From the NCBI RefSeq assembly GCF_000003195.3, contig NC_012873.2:45219061-45283060 (forward strand): a stretch of DNA of 64,000 nucleotides, given 5' to 3'. Shown here piece by piece: positions 1-10,944 of the stretch; position 1 is the stretch's first letter; the number at the start of each line of letters is the position of its first letter. Under the pieces are notes generated by a model that was given only the letters and a program-made list of their open reading frames with translations, was not told the DNA's origin and ran no database searches. The translations under genes and the position numbers were made by a program. This DNA comes from Sorghum bicolor. Taxonomy: Eukaryota; Streptophyta; Magnoliopsida; Poales; Poaceae.

Positions 1-2357
1 ATGACGATACCAGATCGAGGAAGCCTTCCTGAGCTAGTTCCTTCCTGAACCAAGCCCTTACTTCTTGCATCGGCAGTAGTAACTTGATGCTGAGGATCTA
101 CCGATGCACTCTTCTCAGCTGTCTCCGATGTTAAGACCTTAGCCTTCCCCTTAGCATCCAACATGTTTGTCGGGAAAGGATGTTGGTCTATCTTCATCGG
201 CTTCTGGGCTTTGGAATTGTCAAACTTGATTCTCCCTGACTCTATAGCCGATTGCAGCTGCTGTCTGAATACTTTGCACTCGTTGGTGTCATGGGAAGTT
301 GCATTATGCCACTTGCAATATCTCATCCTCTTCAACTCTTCTGCCGATGGGATCACATGGTTATGTGACAGTTTGATCTGACCTTCCTGAAGTAGAAAGT
401 CAAATATCCTATCGGCCTTAGCGGTGTCAAAAGCAAACTTCTCTGGTTCCTTCTGCCCAAAAGGACAAGACATCGGCTTCTTGTTTTTTACCCACTCTGC
501 CAAACCGATTACTGGTTCTTCATCAGAATCTGAGCTTGTTGCTTCATCAACAAATGACACTTTCTTATTCCATGCTCTCTTAGCCTCGAAAGGCTTGATG
601 TCTTGATCAGAAATCCTCTGCACCAAAAGACTTAAACTTTCGAACTCCAGAGAGGCATACTTATCCCTGATATGTGGCAACAAACCCTGGAAAGCCAAAT
701 CGGCTAGCTGCTGATCATCCAGAACCAGGCTATATCATTTATTCTTGACCTCTCGTATCCTCTGCACAAATCCCTCAACCGACTCATCATTACGTTGCTT
801 CAACTTGACCAAGTCGGTGATCTTCTTCTCATGAACCCCCGAGAAGAAGTATTTGTGGAATTGCTTCTCTAGATCGGCCCAAGTAATTACTGAGTTGGGA
901 GGTAATGATATGAACCAAGTAAATGCCGATCCAGACAATGATGACGAAAATAGACGAACCCTCAATTCGTCCCTGTTACCAGCCTCTCCACATTGAATAA
1001 TGAACCTGTTGACATGCTCCATGGTTGACGTGTCGTCCTGTCCGGAAAACTTTGTAAAATCCGGTACCTTGTACCGATGTGGAAGCGGGATCAAATCATA
1101 CGCGGGAGGATACGGTGTCCGATAAGAATAAGTGTTGACTTTGGGTTTTATCCCAAATTGTTCCCTCATTACTTCAGCAATCTTATCGGCCCAATATGCA
1201 TCGGCATCTTGCCGATGAGGCGGCTGCGGATCTGGTACTTGGTGGCGAACCTCCACGTGTCTGTTCGGGACGTGATCTGCACGGAACATCGTATTGATCA
1301 CCTGTCCTCCAATCTGCGGACCACCAAACTGCTGTCCACCGATTGGCTGTCCTCCGAGTTGCTGTCCAAAATTCATTGGCTGGTTGGGAATCCCCTGACC
1401 TTGGAACCCGGGATAGACCTGCCCTTGCTGGAACCCTGTAGTCTGGTAACTCTGCTGGGGCGATTGTGGAAAGGCTTGCTGTCCAAGCCATCCATTATTA
1501 GCGTTCATCGGCATAGGTGCTGCCAATGATTGGTAATTGGGTACCGTCGTTGAATTGACATACCCCGACTGGGCCATAGGCCTCTGTTGCATCAGCATTG
1601 ACTCTGCCGATGCGTTGGGCATCTGGAACATTGAATCTTGAGGATTTCCAGTGTGAGGCCTTGCAGTAGTAGTTGTGGTATACCGAGGACTCTGGTTCAC
1701 CGGCGCATTGGGAGGTGCCGATGTCATAGGAGTTTTGCCCCTCATGTCAGTTATTTGTGATGTTCCCGGCGTCAACTCTGGGGGCATACCATAACCCCAC
1801 CAGTTGGGAGGAAGAGTCAACCCTGACATTGCCGATGCCAACATATCTGTTGTCAGTTTATGCTGCCCAACTGAAATTTGTGGGTTGGTTGCCATCGGCA
1901 TAGATAGTGCACCAGTAGTCCCCGATGTACTTGGAGGGACGGCAGGTTGTGCACTTGCATTCGTCAAGGCAGCCGATGGAGCCGTGACCTCTGGTGCCGT
2001 TGGCTGATGATGGGAGGGCCCCACATAATCTGGCGGGATTTGTCCTTCCTTGAAAGTTCTTGCCACGGCATTGAAAACCGTATTAGATAGTACACCAGCT
2101 TGGTTAATCAACGCTCGATCGATGGCATTGTCAACCATATCTTGAAGCTTGCCAGGATTGGCGTCAAAGGTAACCTGCCGTGGTGCCGGCAGTGCATCTT
2201 TCTGGACCACTTCGCCGCTCCTGTTTATGCTGAAAGACCTCAGGCATTGCTGCTTGAATTCTTCCATGGCTTGGGCAATAGCTTGCTTCTGCTCATCCTT
2301 GAGGTTGGCCTCCGTCACAGGGATGACGTTCTCTTGATCGAGGTCAGAGATCGACAT
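1..2357 (-). pseudogene. gag: R2 gag, one in-frame stop, C-terminus outside window
   Basis: The frame starts at ATG 2357-2355, just after the LTR; the open frame extends further upstream but only into LTR sequence, so the later ATG is preferred. Residues 1-400 are Gln/Pro/Met-rich and low complexity. A Retrotrans_gag-type domain follows (roughly 1080-735; FSG then a long helical stretch ending REVKNK). A TGA at 735-737 interrupts the frame, which then continues without shift to position 1. The continuation includes a Cys/His cluster of the form CKWHNATSHDTNEC near 300-260, typical of the region after gag in this element class. The stop is most simply a point change of a Cys codon. Gag forms the virus-like particle in the cytoplasm; this copy would yield only a truncated product. 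Confidence 0.85.
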
Positions 2358-2403
2358 GTTGATCTTGATCTTGAATCGGTCCCACTGGGCGTGCCAAAAG
2401 ATG

Positions 2404-3095
2404 TGTTGATGCAAAACTGATCTGCAAACACAAAGGGCTAATACCCGATTCAAACGTTAAGGCGTGCCAGCCGATTTGACCTTACTATCGGCAAAGGTGA
2501 TAACTCGAATACTTTAGTCCTGACAACAGCGATGCGCCCGGATGTCACGGCTAAGAGGTACTCACGCGGAACTCGAGAACACGCCGAGCTTAAGTCGACG
2601 AATTCCTAAGAACTCATAATAAAAAGAAAAAAAAGTATGACGAAGTCGTCGAAAAGTAGATGCTAGAATATGAGTAAAAACGTGTGTTTGATTGATTTCT
2701 TGATTTTTTTTATTACAAGGCCCTAGGGTTTATATTTATACCCTGCTCAAAGAGCTACAACCAGACACGATTATAATTCGAATTCCAAATTACACGGAAT
2801 CCGTATACAAAACGATGCAAATAATTAAGGAAATAACAAAACTATCCTTCGTGACAAACCGAAACTCCTCCACATGACAACTGGCAGCTTCCGGACTCCT
2901 CCTTTGCATCATCGGCAATCCCTTTGCCATAGTCATCGGCAGACCTTTTTATCCAGCCATCGGCACCATATTACTTCCTGTGGACTTAGTCACATTCAAC
3001 CTCTCCCTCATCGGCAACCATCCTCATCGGCAACCTGCATCGTACTGCCACCCTATCCTGCCATCCTAGACACGTGCCCAAAAACGGTGTCAACA
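2404..3095 (-). repeat. R2 5' LTR (692 bp)
   Basis: Read on the minus strand the LTR starts TGTTGACACCG at 3095 and ends CATCAACA at 2404, so it has the 5-bp inverted ends TGTTG/CAACA. A TATA-like stretch (GGGTATAAATATAAACC) lies near 2730-2746, followed by the run into the leader. The U3 part (about 2905-3035) holds at least five copies of ATCGGCA or its complement. The body contains no other gene. Confidence 0.85.
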
Positions 3096-3100
3096 GCTTC

Positions 3101-3348
3101 CAACATAAAGTCTTATCAGAAATGCCTTCAATGCGAAGACAATCACATGTTTGCTCAAAATCTCTAATATGAAGGTAAGGGTTTTCGTCTTCCTTTCCCG
3201 AAAAAGATAGGTTTTGAATCCTGGCAATCAACCTAGAACTTAACCTATACTGGGATATTTGGATAGGCTGTGATGACTCCCATGGTAAAAGGTCAGTTTC
3301 CGAAGGTGTTGCAAATTCATGGATCGATTTAGAATCTTGGTTTTCCAT
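3101..3348 (-). pseudogene. gag: A1 gag N-terminal fragment
   Basis: From ATG 3348-3346 the minus strand encodes a gag start of about 83 residues with the stretch FSGKEDENPYLHIRDFEQTC and DCLRIEGISDKTLCWK. The same block occurs in A2 gag (FSGEGEENPYTNLREFYRVC and DLLRIEGMSDETLKWK near 37.65-37.75 kb). The frame is cut after the Trp-Lys codons by the R2 LTR; what follows in that frame is R2 LTR sequence, not gag. Non-functional remnant. Confidence 0.8.
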
Positions 3349-3449
3349 AAGGTAAGAAAATAAATACAGAATATAAAAGATAAGAAAAGATAAAAGTATA
3401 GATACAAGCTAGTAGTAAGACTCAAGGTTATCTCAGCAAACCGTCTTTC

Positions 3450-3467
3450 TCCCCGGCAACGGTGCCA
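3450..3467 (-). other. A1 primer-binding site, tRNA-Asp type
   Basis: The minus strand reads TGGCACCGTTGCCGGGGA, which differs at one base from the complement of the plant tRNA-Asp 3' end. It lies 8 bp inside the LTR border. This PBS is typical of Athila-like elements. Confidence 0.8.
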
Positions 3468-3475
3468 GAAATGCT

Positions 3476-4694
3476 TGTTGATATTTGGGAACGCAATAAG
3501 GAATTGATCCGCAAGCGCACGGATATCGGTGAGCACTTCACCCGGGAGGTTATCCAGAGTATCGTATTTATTTTTTTTACCACTAGGAGAAAGAGTGCAT
3601 CTGACTAACCCGGTCTATTACTACTAACCCTTTAGGCAACAAAGAATGTTTCTCGATGTGAGTGATAAATAGAGAAGACTGCAACCGTAGTCTCTTTCTA
3701 ACCTTGGTAAGGATAATCTACTGTTCTATTGGGGAGGCTAACGGAATCTAGACACCACAGAGGATGTTCAACCCGCACCTATAAACCCTATCCTTCCTGC
3801 TAACGAGATATGGTCTTCAAAGGTAACTCGGAAATGTCACGTTCCTCGCTACTACCATGGTCCAGCTAGTCAGGGAATATCTATGAGTATTCTAGCCTAA
3901 ACACCACGTTTACGCTAGCAATGATTACTCTAAACTCTACGCGAAGAGATTAAAGTAAACTCATAAACCAAAAGAACAATAAAACAAGAACTTACTAGAA
4001 TTTAGAAGTCGAAATACTGAAGAATCCTAAGAGCAAGCTTCGGGTTAGGAGAACTTGATCCCGCAGGTACAAACTTGGAGTAGACACCGACAGGCCGGGA
4101 TTCCTCCAACCTATACCTCCACTCTATCTCTCTCAATCTAGTAGAAACTAGAAGATCTATTTCTACTCACATTGGATGCTAAGCCTAAAAAGAAATTTTA
4201 TTTAGAGAATAGGTTTTCCTTCGAGGGATCCCCTCAACTCTATGATAAACTTGTCTCCTCCAGGGGGCAGGGGGTCTGGTTTTATAGTCCCCTCAAGTGA
4301 ACGTGAGCCATTGGATCAAACCGACATTGATTGGATGGTTATCCTTGATCCTTTAGGTCGGTGGAACGTCGTGTGCGAAAAGAGTCCCGAACCAAGTCTA
4401 GAGGGGGGCGGGCGCCTAGGTCAACTGGGCGGGCGCCCAGTGCATGGCCCCGTTCGGCCTCCGCTTCCTTTCTGTGGCTTCTGGAGTCTTCTAGATGGTA
4501 GAAAATTGCGCGGTGCGTTGTCCCGACATGTGGGCCTTTCTTCCTTATTTCCTGATAACCCCCTGCAGAAACAGATAAACAACAAAACTCGTGGAATTCT
4601 GTCAGATCAAACCCTAATTCTAGGTGTTGTTTGCATATTGGTCCTTTCTCTTGTTTATTTGATAATTAAAATTGATATTTAAGAACCGTCAACA
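3476..4694 (-). repeat. A1 5' LTR (1219 bp)
   Basis: On the minus strand it begins TGTTGACGGTTC at 4694 and ends ATATCAACA at 3476. A GC-rich block at 4400-4445 contains repeated GGGCGGGCGCC units. Short frames inside it (for example 4242-4682 on the plus strand) are LTR sequence and not genes. Confidence 0.8.
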
Positions 4695-4765
4695 GGGCCC
4701 TGCACCGTTGGTGCCTTGTTGGGAGCGGGTTGATCCCCCGGGCGTCTTGCCCTCGTGTCATGGGA

Positions 4766-6055
4766 TTATGACGCAGAACTTTCTGCATTTTGTACCATGG
4801 CTTGCTCTAGGAGGCCACGAAGCCCCTGGCGCACCCTTCTTCCCTCAGGAGTCGATGGCTCGGGCATCGCTCTGAGGAGGAGTGCGGCAGCCATCACGTT
4901 CTGGCTGGCCGTGCTGAAGACCGGGGGGTTGTCTCCCCCTTCGTTCTCGACAATGTGGCGGTTGACGTCACGGGCACGGCGCCTGGCCGCGCCCCCGTCT
5001 CCCCGGGTAGGCTGGTCCTGCTCTAGGGTCTCGCGCAGTTGCCGGAGACGCATGCGTTCTTCTTCGAGCCTGGCCTCTAGCTGATCGAGCTGCTCGAGGT
5101 CAGGACGTCGAACCTCTGTAGGGGCTAACGCGGTCCTGCGCGCTCCAGGGTGGCTTCCGGGAGTCGTGTTTGGAGGGGGAGTCGCGTTCCGCCGCTCAGA
5201 GGGTCCTGCGCCACCTTGGGCATCAGGGGCTGATCCTCCAACTTCGAGGTTGAAGCACTCTCGTGATGGGTCGTAGCTGCCATCATCGAAGTTGGAATAG
5301 CCGAGGCAATAGTTGCTAGCCTCAAGGAAGCGCATGAAAGTTTCCGGGTCGCCACAACCGGAAAAGTCAGCACCAGCCCATTCATCCTCTCCTGAGGTGG
5401 GATCCTTAGGGTATGATGAAACGGACGGTGTAGCGATAAGGTCCAGAGTAGACCTGAGGTGGTGCCCCGAGAGGTCCGCATATGCACTTAGCGAAGTGCT
5501 CGCAGAAGAGGCATAGGTGGCGGCCGTGCACCTGAGCCTGAAAGGGAGCTCAGAAGGCGTAGCTGTGAGTTCTCCCATCGTAGCTCTAGGCGACGTGGGA
5601 GGGCACCGAGATGTCGAAGCCCCCGAGTCCTTCCTTTGAGGAGGAGGTGGGGGCCGAGCTTTGCCCTTTGACCGGGGCGGAACAGGGGGTCGTGACGTCC
5701 CCCTGCTGGTACGTGGAGTAGAGCTTGATGCTCCACGGGCCCTTCCTCTAGCACCACGTGGGCCAAAGGAGTGGGCAATCTAGTGAGGAACATGCGGGGG
5801 GAGGGCCGGCCTGGCCCTAGCCTCGGTGGCTGGGTCAAAGATGCTGGACCTCTGACGCCCGCGCCGGGCTCCCGCTGCATGATGCCCCGAGCGCCTCCCA
5901 CGCACTGGCTGTGGTGAGATCGGCTCGGGACGTGGCTCAGTGTCGTCACGAGGTGGGAGAAGAACCATGTCATAGCCGGAGCCGAGAGACATGAACTCTA
6001 AACTCCCAAACATCATGATGGTGCCGAGGCGAAGTAGGCGAAATTTGTCTGCCAT
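4766..6055 (-). pseudogene. R1 gag-type ORF with one in-frame amber codon
   Basis: A single frame runs from ATG 6055-6053 to a TAA at 4766-4768 (about 429 codons), broken only by TAG at 5780-5782. The N-terminal part is Pro/Arg-rich. The second part has an acidic stretch (FDDGSYDPSREC), then a charged coiled-coil-like segment rich in Glu, Arg and Leu (about 5090-5020), then RDVNRHIVENEGGDNPPVF and a helix ending VQNAESSAS. This C-terminal pattern is the one seen before the gag domain in many grass gypsy polyproteins. Sequence after the TAA still reads as the same protein up to the A1 border, so the TAA is probably also a lesion. Role: N-terminal part of a retroelement polyprotein; exact function unknown. 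Confidence 0.7.
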
Positions 6056-6118
6056 CCGGGCTTTCCCTAACGGGAAAAGGAGAGTACGACGCAGAAGGCC
6101 CCTACCTGGTGCGCCAAC

Positions 6119-7094
6119 TGTCGGTGTCTGGACTCGATGTCCTAATACTAACGAGTAATAACTCTGCGTGTCCTCCTAAACCCGAATGGTGATGTAAGGG
6201 AAACACAGGGAGTTATATTGGTTTGGGCTATGAATGCCCTACGTCCAGTGAGAGAGTCGGTGTCTATATTGCCTTGCACCCGAAAGTGCTTGTAGTAGGG
6301 GAGTACAAGCGGGTTGTGAGAGAGGGCTAAGTCCCAAGTCTCGGCTTTGAGAAGGAGACTGAATAGTGCTCGCTACTCTGGTGTGGTGTGTTATCTGTGG
6401 TTTGAGCGTGTGTGTTCTCTGGTCTTGTGTTCTGGTGTCTTTGATGGGTGCCCTGCCTCCCCTTTTATAACCCTAAGGGGTGACAGGGTTTTTACATGTG
6501 TTAGCTTGTAAACTATCTTCAGTGGATGGTGGGGTAGCAGTGCCGACCTTGTGGAGACTTGTCCATCTCGTCCTTGGGGCATGGCTGACGGCGTGGTTGC
6601 TCCTGTGGAGGGTTGCCGAGCCCTATTGAGATCGTGGTGGTCGGATCTGGGGCACTGCAGCGCGTCCTGCAATAGTGGGGAAATGACAGCCGTAGTGACA
6701 GTGGTTAACTCTTCCCATGCCTCCTTTAATTGTGAGGCGGTACTTCACGGTGAAAGAGGTAATGTTCCACAATAATAAGAGTGGTTGGAATAGTTGCTGC
6801 CATGCCCTGCTGCAGCATGGAGGGCATGGCGCGCGTCACGTCAGCGGTACGACTGTCGTGTGTTAGAAGCCTGGCTCTGAGACGGAGGCTCGGGCGAGGC
6901 GGTGCTTGCGCCCGAGCTCAGGAGGGGTCGGGCGAGACGGAACTTGCATCCGAGGCCAAGGGGTTGGGCGAGACGGAGCTTGCGCCCGAGGCCAAGGGGT
7001 CGGGCGAGACAGAGCTTGCGCCCGAGCCCCGGGAGGTTTGAGCGTTCGCCTTATTCTTTTTTGCGATTTTTATCCCCTTAATATGGGTATCCCA
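6119..7094 (-). repeat. R1 5' LTR, outer end incomplete
   Basis: The inner end on the minus strand is CACCGACA at 6119 (plus: TGTCGGTG). The outer end should mirror this with CCGACA on the plus strand, but the sequence instead passes from CCCATTTTATGG straight into a TA microsatellite at 7103. The terminal few bases are therefore lost or overwritten. Contains the 36-bp repeat at 6888-7035. Confidence 0.65.
6888..7035. repeat. 36-bp tandem repeat in R1 LTR (about 4 units)
   Basis: Units starting TCGGGCGAG or TTGGGCGAG occur at about 6888, 6928, 6964 and 7000 (spacing 40, 36, 36). Each carries GGGCGAGACGGAGCTTGCG and CCCGAGG, so each unit holds an inverted CGGGCG...CGCCCG pair. Confidence 0.8.
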
Positions 7095-7100
7095 TTTTAT

Positions 7101-7102
<2 letters not shown>

Positions 7103-7139
<37 letters not shown>

Positions 7140-7504
7140 CACGTTTCTTTTACACGCGCGCGTGTAGTTACTCTCATCTATATATCTCTAGATTTAAGGT
7201 GTATATGACCGGATGAAATGTATATAGACAAAGTATATGATCATACTAGACCATCTAGAGTGATATGTATGTTAAGTATGCATGCATACATAGAGTATAT
7301 GGTTATACTTATTGTATATAATATAGTAGTGACATTTTAGTAATATATTTAATATATATTTTTTTGAAAAAAATTCGCGTGGTAAGATCTAGAGTACCTT
7401 AATATGAGTATATAAACATACTCAAACCGATAAACAAGTATGAATACATACACAATGTAGTTTATTGAAGATGAGAGTAACTACACGTTCGTGTAAAAAG
7501 GAAT

Positions 7505-7558
<54 letters not shown>
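7103..7558. mobile_element. MITE set between two TA microsatellites
   Basis: A TA run at 7103-7137 and a second of 25 AT units at 7509-7558 flank a 371-bp element (7138-7508). Its ends are inverted copies of about 30 bp sharing GTGTAGTTACTCTCATC (plus at about 7164-7180, complement at about 7470-7486). The interior contains five spaced palindromes of the form AGTAT-N6-ATACT. The layout resembles rice Micron-type MITEs, which sit in TA microsatellites; that name is an analogy only. A remnant of the same end occurs at 16480-16537. Confidence 0.75.
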
Positions 7559-7560
<2 letters not shown>

Positions 7561-7940
7561 TAAATTTTTTCTACTAGGAGTAGCTACCCCCTTATCAGGT
7601 CAGTGTGAATAGAAACGGATTGGCAGCAGCGTGACCCGCTCCCACGTATATAGGTACTTTTATTAAATACGGTATATGTGGGAAATAAAATAATAAGGAG
7701 ACATGCAAATAAATTACGAGAAAAACGGATCTAACTGTTTGTTTGTCTCTGTCGTTAGGTTGGGTGTATATCTTATTATAAATACGGCCGGCGGTGACTG
7801 GACCTCTCGTTTTCCACCGTGCATCCATCAGCCGCTGCTGTCATATCTCCGATGGCAGTGACATGCGTATGCATTTTTTATTCTTCCTACCTATATGGTG
7901 GCCACTCTTCTCTTGTTTCTAATTTATTTTTTAATCATTA
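7559..7940. other. Stretch without recognisable gene
   Basis: Between the TA repeat and the left end of the TIR-bounded element. I see no coding pattern here; short frames on the minus strand lack any family signature. Confidence 0.5.
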
Positions 7941-8739
7941 CTAGGTAGCGTGTCCGTGCGTTGCTACGGGATAGCTAATATTTTTTATTTAAAATACACG
8001 GATCGCACAATAAGATAATAATATTATAATAAAACTTAATATCAGCTATAAAGTTACATTTAACTTAAAGAAACAAAGTTCGTGAAATTAAAGACGGTCA
8101 CGGAGAGCACGGCGTTATAGGCTCACAAATTCTACTTTATAGATCCTTCCGTGATACGACCAAGATAATATTTAGTATCGGCAGGAAAGACCAAAGATTT
8201 GTGCATCGTTCCCAACAAGACAAAAACCTTTATTTTGAAATTTGAAAAATCTATTCATGTTAGAAATGAAAATTATTTTTTCATCATACAGAATTATTTT
8301 ACCCCTATTTATACGATGTAAGTATACATAAACAAAATTTCTATTTTTATTTAAACTGTATGTTTGACCAGAGAAGGTATTTCTAATTTTGTAATTTTTT
8401 CCCCTTAATATCCACTTCCCCTCTCTTTCTCACTATACTTTTCTCTCTCCAAAAGCCAGAACGACGGGGAAGCCCAACAGACTTCTCTTCTCACTACTCT
8501 CTCTCTCTCTTCAAAAGAAGCAACGCACAGCAGTCTGCTCTTCTTCCTCCTCGGCCGGTGCTCCACGCTCGAGCTACCCGACGGAGCTGCCTCCACGAGC
8601 TGGCCGACGCGGATCTGACGACCCGGCATCCCTCCGCCGAGCCTCGGCCAGTCCGCGCTCAAGAAATCCGGCGCCGCGGCGGGACGCGGCTCCAGCGAGC
8701 TCCACTCCTCTTCCTCTTTCTGCCGCCGCCGCAACCGCG

Positions 8740-8920
8740 ATGCCGGCGGTGAGCATCGGCCGGGACTGTGTCTTCGTAGATCTGGGTCGGACGTACAGTA
8801 AGTTTGACTCCCTCTGCTCAGTTCCTCCCCCAAATCCCTAGCTCTCCCCCATCCGTGACGCAGCGCAGGAGGAGTTCGAGGCGCTCTGCTCGCGGCAGCC
8901 CATTTGGATGGATGAGTAAG
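8740..8920 (+). pseudogene. Captured 5' piece of phenylalanyl-tRNA synthetase beta chain
   Basis: ATG at 8740 opens MPAVSIGRD and CVFVDLGRTY; the plant PheRS beta chain begins with a very similar MPxVSVGRD...LGxTYTQEEFE block. Exon 1 ends at 8797 before a good donor (gtaagt), and a 66-bp intron ends in gacgcag at 8863. Joining across it gives TQEEFEALC in frame, as in the real gene. After the Cys codon the match fades (SRQPIWMDE) and the frame stops at TAA 8917-8919. A pyrimidine-rich leader precedes the ATG (8460-8739). The real enzyme charges tRNA-Phe in the cytosol and its beta chain is about 600 residues; here only about 37 are left, so this is a gene fragment. Confidence 0.7.
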
Positions 8921-9120
8921 ACCCCCGCCCCGGCCCTCTCCGCCTCCTCCTCCGCCCCGGCGGCGCCCTTCTCGGTCATGACCGCGGGGACCTACCAGGG
9001 AGGAGAGGACCCGCTCGTCTCCAAGCTCGGCACCCAGCTCGGCATCATCCACCCGCTCCCGGCGCCCCCCGTCAGTCGCTCCGTCGTCGGCCTCTTCGCG
9101 CTCTTCTTCTTACAAGTATG
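8921..9120 (+). pseudogene. Unidentified GC-rich coding piece with a possible membrane segment
   Basis: In the frame that opens at 8804, residues from about 8960 read MTAGTYQGGEDPLVSKLG, then IIHPLPAPPVSRSVVGLFA ending LFFLQ before GT at 9114. The composition switches from Pro/Ala-rich to a hydrophobic run like the start of a membrane helix, and the base composition is exon-like (GC-rich, unlike the AT-rich DNA after 9120). It looks like a first exon of another captured gene fused downstream of the PheRS piece. I do not recognise the family. Confidence 0.35.
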
Positions 9121-9467
9121 AATATAATATAACCAATTTTTACCTAGGTAAGATACGGCACGCATGTGTCAAATAGTTTAAACTGCCTACCAACTTTAGT
9201 GATTGAAGGTCTGAAATGCTATTCGATTGCGTTTTGGGAAAGCTCTTTTTCATAAGTCATTTAGATCTGATATAAATAGTGATGGAACAGTGGCACGTAC
9301 AAAAGCTTTAATCTTTTTTGAGTTGTCTTGCTCCTGTGATCAGATATTAGAGAATTGAACTTAAGGTTCATAAAGCACATCTTCTCTTTTTTCCCTTCAC
9401 TTTGATGTTTGCAATTACCTTTACTATCATATCTTTTTTTAATTTATTTATACTCTCCATTTCGCAG

Positions 9468-9617
9468 GCTTATGTGGCTAAACTGGAGACTTCAATGTCT
9501 GCTGTTGCTAGTAAACTTGAGACAAAACTTTATGGTTACAATGATACGCTTCCCATCCTGCTGTCCAAGATCTTTTCTACTCACTGTTTCTTTTCTCCAA
9601 CGACAGATGATTTTGAG
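9468..9617 (+). pseudogene. Captured exon of an M16 (nardilysin/insulinase-like) metalloprotease
   Basis: A 150-bp open stretch lies between a good acceptor (ttcgcag at 9461-9467) and a donor (gtaaca at 9618). It encodes 50 residues with AKLETSMS, KLETKLYGYND, LPILLSKIF and a final DDFE. Plant nardilysin-like M16 proteases have a matching segment in the C-terminal half (AKLETSLS...KLELKVYGFN-K-PALLSKI). The catalytic HxxEH region is not present, so the piece cannot be an active peptidase. No neighbouring M16 exons are visible. Confidence 0.65.
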
Positions 9618-10160
9618 GTAACATTTTGTGGACCAAAGATTGTTCTTTTAATAGGACTGTCAGAGTGTAAAATAAAAAATGATATACTCTTAGTCCTCAC
9701 ATTGTTGTTTGGTGTTTTATCTCTTTTTAAATTTGTTGATAGTTGTCTTATTCCTGGACTCCTGGGCCGTAGTTATCTTCCAGTGAGCTAGAATTGCCAA
9801 CATCCTGTGGCCAAATTTTTTTTGCTTGTTTAACCATGTGCAGTCGGTTGATTATTACAAGATGTTATTTTGAACTTGGTGGCAAGGTGGGAGGAGGATA
9901 CTATTGTTTTTAACTCAGTTTCTAGTTTCTGGAAACGTATGTCCTTTGTTGATTTCTTAGGCCTGCTAGTTGTTAATGTGCATGCAGGTGCTGCAATTCA
10001 TTGTTTTAGGAGATACACATGAATTATATTGCTTTTTGGATCATAAAATTAGCATAGGTGAGCTCTGACATATCCAGACTCCATTCTGTATATTGCTCAA
10101 TTATTAATGTGCACACAGAACGCTATCTTACTTCTTACAAGTCTCTTGTTTTCTTTTCTT

Positions 10161-10308
10161 GGTATACATGGTGAGTTTGGTATTCATACTCGATGGAAAT
10201 CTTTGGATGATCTTTACAAGGTAATTATTATCTTGGAATACATGGCGAGCTTGGTATTCATACTTGATGGAAATCTTTGGATGATCTTTACCCAAAGGTA
10301 GTTATCTT
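10161..10308 (+). repeat. Tandem duplication, 2 x 74 bp
   Basis: The block starting GGTATACATGGTGAGTTTGG is repeated at 10235 with a few changes (GGAATACATGGCGAGCTTGG). Both copies include ATGGAAATCTTTGGATGATC. The surrounding DNA (9618-10944) is AT-rich and has no gene I can support. Confidence 0.8.
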
Positions 10309-10944
10309 GAAATTTTTCTGTGTGTTGTATTTGTGAGGTCCCCAAAGGTACCTGATAACCAGATGGCCGTGGCGTGTCCATAACATTACCTATAGATTTA
10401 TTGTTGAGAACATGAGTGATATGAAGTTAAATAGGCAGATTTATTGTTGAGAAAAATCGTTATAGATTTACATTCTATCATGGATTTAAACATTAAAAAA
10501 ATTGCTATGGGTTATTAACAGTTCAAAATCCATTCAGATTTACATTCTGTTAAATAATAGGTAGATTTATGATCAAATAGGTAAATTTATTGAAAAAAAT
10601 GTTGACAAAATACGATGAAATGTTGGGATTATGACAGTTGAAAATTCATATAGATTCACATTGTGTCATGGGTTTAAAAATTACGCCACAATGCATCTGG
10701 TTCCTTAAACGCAATACCTGCATACACATAAAATCCTACACCACTCAAATGCTTTGCTTATGTCAACTGTTCTATTCTTTAAGTAGATACTCGTACTCCT
10801 AGGTCCATAATATGGCATTATATTACTCATGTTCTCAAATAGCGAAGCCATATAGATGTTCTATTCTTTAAATATAGTTGTATGTAATTTTTTTAAGATT
10901 GAATTCTTGTACCCTTGCTGAAATTAATCTTACAATAACACAGG

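Larger units (their letters stand above)
1..3095 (-). mobile_element. R2: Ty3-gypsy retrotransposon, 5' LTR plus gag, cut by window edge
   Basis: A minus-strand LTR retrotransposon whose 5' LTR (2404-3095) is followed leftwards by a gag reading frame that runs to position 1. Pol and the 3' LTR would lie outside the window. It is inserted in the gag of element A1: A1 coding sequence resumes exactly at 3096. The 5 bp GCTTC at 3096-3100 is the expected target duplication, but the second copy is outside the window, so this cannot be confirmed. Family name not assigned. Confidence 0.85.
3096..4694 (-). mobile_element. A1: Athila-like Ty3-gypsy element, 5' LTR and gag start
   Basis: Minus-strand element made of a 5' LTR (3476-4694), a primer-binding site (3450-3467) and the first part of gag (3101-3348). 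It is broken at 3096 by R2. The rest lies beyond the left edge. It sits inside the gag region of R1, whose sequence resumes at 4695. LTR sequence near 4250-4370 (block beginning CTCCAGGGGGC and TATAGTCCCCTCAAGTGAA) is shared with the LTRs of A2 at 20.9 and 38.95 kb, so A1 and A2 are related families. Confidence 0.85.
4695..7094 (-). mobile_element. R1: Ty3-gypsy element, 5' LTR and gag-type ORF
   Basis: Oldest layer of the left stack. Minus strand: LTR 6119-7094, then a short leader, then a gag-type frame from 6055 down to 4766, cut at 4694/4695 by A1. The bases after the LTR (minus: GTTGGCGCACCAGG, about 6118-6105) look like a primer-binding site for an unidentified tRNA. Pol is outside the window. 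Confidence 0.75.

Noticed and set aside
4242..4682. 146-codon plus-strand frame
   Set aside because: Antisense to the A1 LTR and inside it; similar blocks in A2 LTRs do not keep it as a protein.
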